A stretch of DNA of 5,507 nt from SAR324 cluster bacterium (GTDB lineage Bacteria; SAR324; NAC60-12). The DNA lies in the NCBI GenBank assembly GCA_028822475.1, contig JAPKDT010000147.1:1-5507 (forward strand), given 5' to 3'. The position numbers and the translations under genes were made by a program. Shown here piece by piece: positions 1-5,507 of the stretch; within the stretch, counting starts at the first letter, position 1; the number at the start of each line of letters is the position of its first letter. Under the pieces are notes generated by a model. It saw only the letters and a program-made list of their open reading frames with translations. It made no database searches and had not been told where the DNA came from.

Positions 1-6
1 ACTGAA

Positions 7-30
7 GTAACTTACGACACAACAAGTTAC
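7..30. repeat. 7-bp perfect inverted repeat, 10-base spacer
   Basis: GTAACTT (7-13) and AAGTTAC (24-30) are perfect reverse complements separated by ten bases. There is no T-tract on either side, so it does not look like a terminator. A dyad of this size could be an operator or chance; the gene it might serve lies outside the window. Confidence 0.3.
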
Positions 31-200
31 GAATAGCGATAAGAGGATCATGATTATGAAAAAGTGAGTATCGGAATCTTCTAGTACATTTCAAGCGAAA
101 GGATCATGGCTCACATGTCAAGAAAGACGACATAATTCCTACAAAAGTAACGATGACTTGGAAGATGGAAACATATTTCATAAGTAGATATTAAAGTCAT

Positions 201-238
201 TAAGAAATTAAATTGGAAGTGCTCATTTCTTATTTTTT
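201..238 (+). terminator. Weak candidate terminator: 8-bp inverted repeat plus T6
   Basis: TAAGAAAT (201-208) is the exact reverse complement of ATTTCTTA (225-232), with a 16-base loop, and is followed at once by TTTTTT (233-238) on the plus strand. The arrangement resembles an intrinsic terminator for transcription entering from the left, but the stem contains only one G:C pair and the loop is long, so it would be weak. It may be chance in AT-rich DNA. Confidence 0.25.
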
Positions 239-353
239 AAACTCTAAAACACAGCCATTTGATTTGAGATGAGGCTTTCTAAAAGAATTTTATTAGTTTT
301 GGATTGTTAAAAGAAAATTTGTAATATATCTATAATTTGAATCTCGGTTACGA

Positions 354-1724
354 TTAAACATGTTTCAAAGGAGGTTTTCCAAGCGGAAATACATTAAAGC
401 CGATTTCAAATAATTTTTCATGCTCAAGATGATTGCGTCCGTCAAAGATAAAAGCAGGTTTGACCATTTTGTTATAAATTCTCTCAAAATCAAGTTCACG
501 ATACTCAGCCCACTGAGTTACAAGAGCAATAGCATGCGCTCCATCCAGGGCTTCATATACATCTTCGACAAACCTTACGTCTCCCTGCATATCCTTCAAA
601 TCAATCCGAGCATTTTCTAAGGCTTTGGGATCATGTACCCTGACTTTTGCATGTTCTCCCAATAATTTTTCACAAAGAGGAATTGCAGGAGAGTCGCGTG
701 TATCTCCCGTATCCTGTTTAAAGGCAAAGCCAAGGAGTGCTATAGCTTTTCCAGCTAAAGTGTTAAATAGTTGATGGAGTATACTTTGAAAAAATCGATC
801 AGTTTGCCATTCGTTGATATGAACGACGCTGGCCCAATAATCAGCAACTTCCGGCAGTCCATAGTATTCACAAAGATACGATAAATGTAAAATATCTTTT
901 CGGAAACACGAACCTCCGAAGCCAATGCTGGCTTCCAGGAATTTTGAACCGATTCGCGTATCCATACCAATTGCCTTTGAAACTTCTGCAATGTCTGCTT
1001 CTGTACGTTCACAAAGCGCGGAAATACTGTTGACTGAAGAAATCCTTTGTGCGAGCATCGCGTTGGCCACCAGTTTGGACAATTCACTGCTCCAGACATT
1101 AGTCAGCAGTATACGTTCCCGTGGAACCCAGTGAGCATATAATTCTGCCACAGTTTCTGCTGCTTTTCTGCCAGTTTCATTTTGTCCTCCTCCTATCAAC
1201 ACACGATCGGGAGTTGTTAAATCTTCGATTGCGGTACCCTCTGCCAAAAATTCAGGATTTGAAACCACGGAAAACTTTGTAGAACTTTTTCCGGACTCAA
1301 GAATTCTTGCCATCGCTTCCGCTGTCCGCACTGGAAGAGTGCTTTTTTCAACCACAATCACGTTTGGTTTACGGCAATTGTCTAAAATATCACGTGCGGT
1401 TTTTTCCCAGAACTGCAAATCCGCCGCTTTTCCAGCACCTTCTCCAAACATTTTGGTGGGCGTATTGACTGAAACGAAAATAATATCTGCATCCGTGGTT
1501 GCCTGCGCAACATCAGTATGAAAAAACAAATTCCTGCCACGGGCTTGCTGAACGACTTCCAACAGTCCCGGTTCATAAATCGGCAAGTCATTACTGTTCC
1601 AGCGGTCAATCCGCTCCTGATTTATGTCAACTACGGTTATTCTGTGTTCAGGACAATTTTTGGCAATGATGGCCATTGTTGGTCCTCCAACATAACCTGC
1701 ACCTATGCAAAGAATATTACTCAT
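354..1724 (-). CDS. UDP-glucose 6-dehydrogenase, eukaryotic-type class
   Basis: Oxidises UDP-glucose to UDP-glucuronate with two NAD+, supplying a precursor for capsule, exopolysaccharide or LPS sugars; cytosolic. The 456-residue chain holds the N-terminal NAD-binding Rossmann domain (GAGYVGG at 8-14, VVDIN at 31-35), the dimerisation region, and the C-terminal UDP-binding domain. Active-site residues by motif are T129 (EKST), E158 (SNPEFLAEG), K217 and N221 (SSELSKLVANA), catalytic C273 with D277 (GFGGSCFRKD), R257, K336 (FAFKQDTGDTR) and R430 (FDGR). Several stretches (LPIYEPGL, HWVPRERIL, WSSELSKL, RISSVNSISALCE) and the length are those of the animal/plant UGDH class rather than the shorter (about 390-residue) E. 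coli Ugd type. The usual symbol would be ugd, but I leave it blank because the class differs. The ATG is preceded by an A-run without a Shine-Dalgarno; this start puts the first Rossmann strand at residue 3, as expected. It is the last gene of the row, with no polysaccharide gene visible beside it. Confidence 0.95.
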   Translation of the reverse strand: MSNILCIGAGYVGGPTMAIIAKNCPEHRITVVDINQERIDRWNSNDLPIYEPGLLEVVQQARGRNLFFHTDVAQATTDADIIFVSVNTPTKMFGEGAGKAADLQFWEKTARDILDNCRKPNVIVVEKSTLPVRTAEAMARILESGKSSTKFSVVSNPEFLAEGTAIEDLTTPDRVLIGGGQNETGRKAAETVAELYAHWVPRERILLTNVWSSELSKLVANAMLAQRISSVNSISALCERTEADIAEVSKAIGMDTRIGSKFLEASIGFGGSCFRKDILHLSYLCEYYGLPEVADYWASVVHINEWQTDRFFQSILHQLFNTLAGKAIALLGFAFKQDTGDTRDSPAIPLCEKLLGEHAKVRVHDPKALENARIDLKDMQGDVRFVEDVYEALDGAHAIALVTQWAEYRELDFERIYNKMVKPAFIFDGRNHLEHEKLFEIGFNVFPLGKPPLKHV

Positions 1725-1760
1725 TTTTTTGTTTGTGTATAAGTTAAGATGTATAATTTT
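1725..1760 (-). promoter_or_regulatory. AT-rich spacer with TTATACA repeat and one DnaA-box-like 9-mer
   Basis: The 36-base spacer between gpmI and the dehydrogenase carries TTATACA twice on the minus strand (1756-1750 and 1742-1736), with a period of 14. The second copy continues to TTATACACA (1742-1734), matching the DnaA-box consensus TTATNCACA. The TATACA elements could equally serve as a -10 box, but no matching -35 is obvious. A run of A residues, not a Shine-Dalgarno, directly precedes the ATG. The function is uncertain. Confidence 0.25.
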
Positions 1761-3401
1761 TTATTCAGCAAAAAGCGACTGAGCCAAATCATCCGGAACT
1801 GGCTGCCCCAGCAGGACAAAATTAGTCGCCGCGACATGACTCAAATTGTTCTCAAGATTTTCACCAAACGCTTTAAGTTTATAATCACCATCATACAGTG
1901 GATCATATACCAAAAACGGTACAGGATTGAGTGAGTGTTTGGTGCTTTTTTCCAGCGTTCCGATTTTATTTGTGATCAGCATTTGATCCGCATTGCCGTG
2001 ATCCGCTGTGATAACCAGCAGTCCGTCAACCGCGTCAATCGCACGTACAATATTGTCTAAAGCCGCATCCGCAGTTTCAACTGCCTTAATTGCAGCCTGC
2101 AAATCGCCGGTGTGACCGACCATATCTGCATTTGCAAAATTTATCAAACCGTATTGATATTCTCCAGAAAGAATAAATTCTACTGCTTTTTTACTTATCT
2201 CACCGGCTTTCATTCCTGGCTTTTCTGCAAAGGACGGAATTTTATCTGAGGCAATCAAATGGTAATTTTCCATCGAAATATCCAGCGGTTCACGATAACC
2301 GCCATTGTAGAAAAAAGTAACGTGTGCGAATTTCTGTGTTTCTGCCAAACGGAACTGCTTGAGCCCGAGTTCCAGGATACGTTTGCCGAACGGATCCTCC
2401 ACTTCAGGAGTTCCTGCCAGAAAATCCGGAGGTATCTTATTGTCCTGATCGTACTGTGTCATCCCAGCAAACATTACTTTGGGGCGCCCCTTTCGTTCAA
2501 AATGCGGAAAATGATCTGCCAGCATTGCCTCTGTAAATTCGCTGGCGCGATCCGAGCGGAAATTTGTAAAAATGAGTGCATGTTGATCTTCTATTTTAGT
2601 GACTGCCTCTCCGTTACACACAATCACAAATCCAGGAATATCCTGATCAATGATCTCAGGATCAAGTTTTCGGAAATGTTCAATCGCATTCCGGATAGAC
2701 GGAAAGCGGTTTTCTGAATCTCCCTTCACATGGACTTTCCAACCTGCTTCCACTTTTTTCCAGTTGTTGTCACGATCCATTGTAACAACTTCACGACCGC
2801 CACCGCTTGCAAAAGCATAATCGATATCAGCACGTTGACTCTTTAATTCACTAAACAACTGCTCAAACGGTTCCGTATAATCCAACGCAGACTGAACCCC
2901 AACGTCCCGTCCGTCAAGTAACGCATGTAAATAACATCGCCTGATTCCGGCCTGAAATGCATGCCGAATTAATGCTTCGCTGTGATCAACGTGGCTGTGA
3001 ATATTGCCGTTAGAAAGCAGACCCAGCAAATGCAGCGGAGTATCATGTAGCACACAGTTCTCGATGATCCGCTTCAAGACCGGATTTTCAAAAAATTCTC
3101 CAGATTGAATCAGCTTCTGGATCAGCGTTGGCCCCTGCTCCTTGATCATTCCGGCACCCATTGTCATGTGTCCAACTTCTGAACCACCCAGATCTTTTTC
3201 ATTGGGCAGCCCGACATGAAGACCGTGAGTCCACAACTGTGTGTAAGGACAACCTTTTGTCAAACGGCTCATCACCGGCAGATTCGCCTGATAAATGGCA
3301 TTTGTCTCATCAGCTTCACCAACACCCCAACCGTCCAAAACCACGTGAATCAACGGGCCTCGTCCGGAAAAATGTTGTGGGAGGTTTTTAAGCTTAAGCA
3401 T
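1761..3401 (-). CDS. gpmI: 2,3-bisphosphoglycerate-independent phosphoglycerate mutase, long form
   Basis: Interconverts 3- and 2-phosphoglycerate in cytosolic glycolysis/gluconeogenesis through a phosphoserine intermediate; metal-dependent (Mn/Co type), alkaline phosphatase superfamily. All expected catalytic positions are visible. Metal ligands are D23 (LDGWG), D426 and H430 (NADMVGHTGD), D467 and H468 (TADHGN) and H489. The nucleophile is S74 in GGSEVGH. Substrate residues are H135, R165-D166 (DGRD), R203, R210, R282, R285 (NFRSDR) and K357. The inserted phosphotransferase domain spans roughly residues 85-340. At 546 residues it is longer than the usual bacterial protein (about 510). Stretches such as AGMTQYDQD and ETQKFAHVTFFYNGG recall the trypanosomatid/plant-type long iPGM. 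The common SDGGVHSH motif reads SNGNIHSH here (130-137), keeping the catalytic His. The ATG at 3401 is the only plausible start (the next Met is residue 44), but no Shine-Dalgarno precedes it. The start follows the upstream stop by 18 bases, so translational coupling is possible. Confidence 0.96.
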   Translation of the reverse strand: MLKLKNLPQHFSGRGPLIHVVLDGWGVGEADETNAIYQANLPVMSRLTKGCPYTQLWTHGLHVGLPNEKDLGGSEVGHMTMGAGMIKEQGPTLIQKLIQSGEFFENPVLKRIIENCVLHDTPLHLLGLLSNGNIHSHVDHSEALIRHAFQAGIRRCYLHALLDGRDVGVQSALDYTEPFEQLFSELKSQRADIDYAFASGGGREVVTMDRDNNWKKVEAGWKVHVKGDSENRFPSIRNAIEHFRKLDPEIIDQDIPGFVIVCNGEAVTKIEDQHALIFTNFRSDRASEFTEAMLADHFPHFERKGRPKVMFAGMTQYDQDNKIPPDFLAGTPEVEDPFGKRILELGLKQFRLAETQKFAHVTFFYNGGYREPLDISMENYHLIASDKIPSFAEKPGMKAGEISKKAVEFILSGEYQYGLINFANADMVGHTGDLQAAIKAVETADAALDNIVRAIDAVDGLLVITADHGNADQMLITNKIGTLEKSTKHSLNPVPFLVYDPLYDGDYKLKAFGENLENNLSHVAATNFVLLGQPVPDDLAQSLFAE

Positions 3402-3419
3402 TATATTTTGGTGAGTTTC

Positions 3420-4145
3420 TTATTCAACCAGAAGGACACATTCTTCCGGTAATCTTTCATAGAGAAAATTGAAGGCTTTTTCCAAATAAGCAGAGTCTCG
3501 ACATTCAAGAGTCAATTTTACGTCATAGTCTTCACCTGTTACTTTCGGATAGGATCCGAGCATCAGCTCCGGAAATGCTTCCATGGTTGCGTCAAGTGAC
3601 TCCGCGATTACTCCTTCATCTGCTTTGAGATATATTTGTTTCAAGACAATCGGAGTTGTGCGAAAGCGTTCCTTGATCCCTGAAAAACGAATTTTCAGAT
3701 ATTCCGGAATTCCTGGAAACACAAATATGTTACGAAACTGCAACTGTGGCCCGCGACCTTCGGCATATTCAATCAGTTCAGAACCTTTCGGAATCATTGC
3801 CATTCTGCGGTGTGCAGCAGTCATTTTATCGCCATGATAATTATGGATGGCCTCCATGATTCGGGGCGATTCAAAAAGTTCTGTAGCAAAACCTTTGGCG
3901 ATTGAAGCAACGGTAATATCGTCATGAGTTGGACCGATCCCTCCGCTGGTGAAAACCCAGCTGAAACGCTCAGAAAAATCCACTGTCGTTCGACCGATGA
4001 TTTCCGAAATGTCTGGAATAGTGATGATTTGCTGAACTTCTACTCCAAGCGTCCTCAGTTCCTGACACAGATATGGCGAATTTATATCAGTAACTTTTCC
4101 GGATAAAATTTCATTTCCGATAATGATAATACCTGCGGTTTTCAA
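3420..4145 (-). CDS. MoCF/CinA-N domain protein (COG1058), stand-alone, FLAD1-N-like
   Basis: 241-residue single-domain protein of the molybdopterin-binding (MoCF_biosynth, MoaB/MogA-like) fold, usually annotated as competence/damage-inducible protein A or molybdopterin-binding protein. Visible motifs are GNEILSG (10-16), the nucleotide-loop signature TSGGIGPTHDD (66-76), FPGIP (143-147) and GSYP (197-200) near the C-terminal subdomain. It lacks the C-terminal PncC-type NMN deamidase domain of full-length CinA (about 400 residues), so deamidase activity is not expected. Its motif order and length match the N-terminal domain of eukaryotic FAD synthase (human FLAD1), for which FAD hydrolase activity has been reported; a pyrophosphatase-type role on a dinucleotide is thus an inference. 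A role in molybdenum cofactor synthesis is less likely without other mo genes nearby. Translation starts at TTG behind a strong Shine-Dalgarno. The gpmI start is 18 bases past its TAA stop, suggesting co-transcription. Confidence 0.9.
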   Translation of the reverse strand: MKTAGIIIIGNEILSGKVTDINSPYLCQELRTLGVEVQQIITIPDISEIIGRTTVDFSERFSWVFTSGGIGPTHDDITVASIAKGFATELFESPRIMEAIHNYHGDKMTAAHRRMAMIPKGSELIEYAEGRGPQLQFRNIFVFPGIPEYLKIRFSGIKERFRTTPIVLKQIYLKADEGVIAESLDATMEAFPELMLGSYPKVTGEDYDVKLTLECRDSAYLEKAFNFLYERLPEECVLLVE

Positions 4146-4234
4146 TTACTTCCTCCTCAACTGTTCAAAATAGACCTCCGACCTACCGCTTAGTAGCTCA
4201 GAACAACAGGAATGTCTTAGATTTTATTTTTCAA
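4146..4234 (-). other. Intergenic gap with ribosome binding site, no clear terminator
   Basis: The gap between the isomerase stop and the MoCF-protein start contains only a 4-bp stem (CTAC/GTAG, minus strand, 4183-4196) and a short direct repeat AGGTC-GG-AGGTC around 4173-4184. Neither is followed by a T-tract, so I see no intrinsic terminator. No convincing -35/-10 pair is visible either. Read-through from the isomerase gene is therefore plausible. The last bases hold the ribosome binding site listed separately. Confidence 0.5.
4152..4157 (-). promoter_or_regulatory. Strong Shine-Dalgarno site for the TTG-started MoCF gene
   Basis: On the minus strand the sequence reads GAGGAGGAAGTAATTG: a full AGGAGG core, six spacer bases, then the TTG start at 4145-4143. 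An in-frame TAA lies directly before the TTG (4148-4146), so no start further upstream is possible. The next in-frame Met is residue 108, inside the domain. This fixes the non-ATG start. It is the only strong Shine-Dalgarno site I see in the window. Confidence 0.9.
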
Positions 4235-5507
4235 TTATTGAATGCGTTTGATAATGTGATAACCAAATTGCGTTTCTACCACACCGCTTACTGCACCCGG
4301 CTCAAGGCTGAAAACTACTTGGTCAAATTTCGGCACCATTTGCCCACGTGTAAAACGTCCTAAATCTCCACCTTTTGGTCCGGAAGGTCCGTCAGAATAT
4401 TGACGTGCCAACTCTGCGAAATCAAGCCCATTTTTAAGATCTTTCAAGATTTTCTCTGCTAATTTTTTAGCTTCTTTCTGGTCACGTTTTTTAGTAGCAC
4501 GCAAAGCGCCTTCGTAGGTTATCAGGATGTGACTGGCAGTTACAGCTTCAAAAGATACACGACGGAAAATCAAATAGCCGAATACTGAATCGACAGGATC
4601 ACTGATTTGTCCTACTTTTAACTTAAAAGCAGGTTTGAGGAAACCCGGCAAATTCGGTTCTTTTGAAGATAATAGTGGCAATTTTTTCTGTTGAGACAAA
4701 TCAGAAAACTGGTCGATTAACTCCGAAAATACAACACCTTTTCGTCTGGCCAGATCTGTCAGTTTTTCTGCCACTTTTTCAGCAGAGGCCTTTTCATAAT
4801 AAATATTTTGTTTAGGCGTACGTGCACCTTTGTAGGTCACCACCAGCATTTCAACACTTACTTCCTCTGCAGCAGGCTGTCCTGATTTTGGAACTGTTGC
4901 AGGATCTATTTTTGCCGTTGATACGGGAATTATTTTTTTATTTTTTTCTGTAAGTTTGCTGTTGCGCTGGGCAAGCAGCTTTTCCGCGGCTTCTGGATCA
5001 AACGACTTTGCGGCTTCTCCATTCCTGAGAATTGTCACAGCCTGAAGCTGATCTCCTTTTTGAATGGCATTAACCACATTCATCCCCTCAACGACTTCGC
5101 CAAAAACCGAGTGTTTGTTGTCAAGATGCGGTGTCGGCACATGTGTAATAAAAAACTGACTGCCGTTTGTGTCTGCACCTGCGTTGGCCATGGAAAGTAT
5201 GCCCGGTTTGCTGTGCTTGAGGTCAGGATGAAATTCATCCGGAAAATTATAACCCGGCCCACCGGAACCTGTTCCAAGTGGATCTCCTCCTTGAATCATA
5301 AAATCCTTGATCACACGATGGAAACTCAAACCATCGTAAAATCGCGTTTTGTTGCTTTTTCCTGTAACAGGGTCTTTCCACTCTTTTGTACCTTCTGCAA
5401 GTCCTACAAAATTAGAAACTGTCACAGGTACGCGTTGGTAAAAAAGCCTTAACACAATTTCGCCTTTTGAGGTTTTCATTTGTGCGTACAGTCCGTCCGG
5501 AAGAGTA
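4235..5507 (-). CDS. Cyclophilin-parvulin fusion peptidyl-prolyl cis-trans isomerase (5' end outside window)
   Basis: Predicted prolyl cis-trans isomerase and folding chaperone with three units. Residues are numbered from the Met codon at 5479. Residues 1-155 are a cyclophilin domain: the FHRVIKDFMIQGGDP stretch gives R55, F60, M61 and Q63, and GSQFFIT (106-112) and HLDNKHSVFG (118-127) follow. The position of human CypA Trp121 is His118, common in bacterial forms and suggesting weak cyclosporin binding. Residues 160-205 are a Lys/Ala/Pro-rich linker. Residues 206-308 look like a degenerate parvulin unit. Residues 312-413 are a canonical parvulin/rotamase domain with ASHILI (His317), YSDGPSG, GGDLG, M381, F385 and FGYHII (His408). 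The Met at 5479 is probably internal: the frame stays open to the window edge, the upstream codons read TLPDGLYAQ, which fits the lead-in of many bacterial cyclophilins, and no Shine-Dalgarno precedes it. A signal peptide, and hence location, cannot be judged. The stop is TAA; the next gene begins 89 bases downstream. Confidence 0.93.
   Translation of the reverse strand, partial: TLPDGLYAQMKTSKGEIVLRLFYQRVPVTVSNFVGLAEGTKEWKDPVTGKSNKTRFYDGLSFHRVIKDFMIQGGDPLGTGSGGPGYNFPDEFHPDLKHSKPGILSMANAGADTNGSQFFITHVPTPHLDNKHSVFGEVVEGMNVVNAIQKGDQLQAVTILRNGEAAKSFDPEAAEKLLAQRNSKLTEKNKKIIPVSTAKIDPATVPKSGQPAAEEVSVEMLVVTYKGARTPKQNIYYEKASAEKVAEKLTDLARRKGVVFSELIDQFSDLSQQKKLPLLSSKEPNLPGFLKPAFKLKVGQISDPVDSVFGYLIFRRVSFEAVTASHILITYEGALRATKKRDQKEAKKLAEKILKDLKNGLDFAELARQYSDGPSGPKGGDLGRFTRGQMVPKFDQVVFSLEPGAVSGVVETQFGYHIIKRIQ

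Larger units (their letters stand above)
1..353. other. AT-rich region without a gene, downstream of the dehydrogenase
   Basis: All six frames are broken by frequent stops. On the plus strand the longest open stretch reaching the left edge ends at the TAG at 34-36, so at most 11 residues of a gene entering from the left could be present. Tiny reading frames at 50-67 and 106-135 have purine-rich leads (AGAGGA, AAAGGA) but encode only 5 and 9 residues. The region holds two short inverted repeats, listed separately, and no recognisable tRNA, rRNA or riboswitch. No strong intrinsic terminator for the leftward transcript is seen; the best minus-strand candidate is a 4-bp AGCC/GGCT stem at 253-276. 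Confidence 0.6.

Noticed and set aside
44..135. Two tiny reading frames, each after a copy of AGGATCATG (44-52 and 100-108), as leader peptides
   Set aside because: They encode only 5 and 9 residues, show no regulatory amino-acid run or attenuator stems, and no gene follows on that strand.
253..276. AGCC/GGCT stem as terminator of the leftward transcript
   Set aside because: Four base pairs with a 16-base loop and an interrupted T-run are too weak to call.
304..336. Plus-strand TATAAT (331-336) with TTGTTA (304-309) as a promoter
   Set aside because: The spacer would be 21 bases, too long, and the only sequence downstream is antisense to the dehydrogenase.
755..1099. 114-codon open frame on the minus strand in another frame of the dehydrogenase
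   Set aside because: It overlaps conserved active-site coding sequence of the real gene and its translation is not protein-like by any motif I know.
2259..2717. 152-codon open frame on the plus strand inside gpmI
   Set aside because: It is fully antisense to a gene with every catalytic residue intact, and its translation shows no recognisable domain or ribosome binding site.
4183..4196. CTAC/GTAG hairpin after the isomerase gene as an intrinsic terminator
   Set aside because: It has only four base pairs and no T-tract follows.
5060..5452. 130-codon plus-strand frame opposite the cyclophilin domain
   Set aside because: It is an antisense shadow of a conserved domain, Cys/Lys/Arg-rich and without a motif.

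Overview
This is a bacterial chromosomal segment. Four protein-coding genes all lie on the minus strand and are read from right to left, and an AT-rich stretch of about 350 bases without a gene sits at the left end. Compact spacing, a strong Shine-Dalgarno site with a TTG start, and no introns all point to a bacterium. The lineage cannot be fixed from the sequence. The moderate GC content and the protein types would suit a Gram-negative such as a deltaproteobacterium, SAR324 or a spirochaete-like group, but this is a guess.

Layout in transcription order: (1) 5507-4235, a multidomain peptidyl-prolyl isomerase that runs off the right edge and joins a cyclophilin domain to a degenerate parvulin-like unit and an intact parvulin domain; (2) 4145-3420, a stand-alone MoCF/CinA-N type protein (COG1058) with a TTG start and a strong ribosome binding site; (3) 3401-1761, a long-form cofactor-independent phosphoglycerate mutase (gpmI) with all catalytic residues; (4) 1724-354, a UDP-glucose 6-dehydrogenase of the class best known from animals and plants. 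The gaps are 89, 18 and 36 bases with no convincing terminator, so the four genes could be one transcription unit whose promoter lies beyond the right edge.

The genes do not form one pathway. They cover protein folding, nucleotide/cofactor housekeeping, glycolysis and UDP-glucuronate supply for surface polysaccharide. The most interesting points are the fusion of two unrelated prolyl-isomerase folds in one protein, and a run of three neighbouring enzymes whose closest remembered relatives include eukaryotic proteins (FLAD1 N-terminal domain, trypanosomatid/plant-type iPGM, animal/plant UGDH). I see no mobile element, CRISPR array, RNA gene or clear new defence system. The left non-coding stretch holds only short inverted repeats, one followed by a T-tract.
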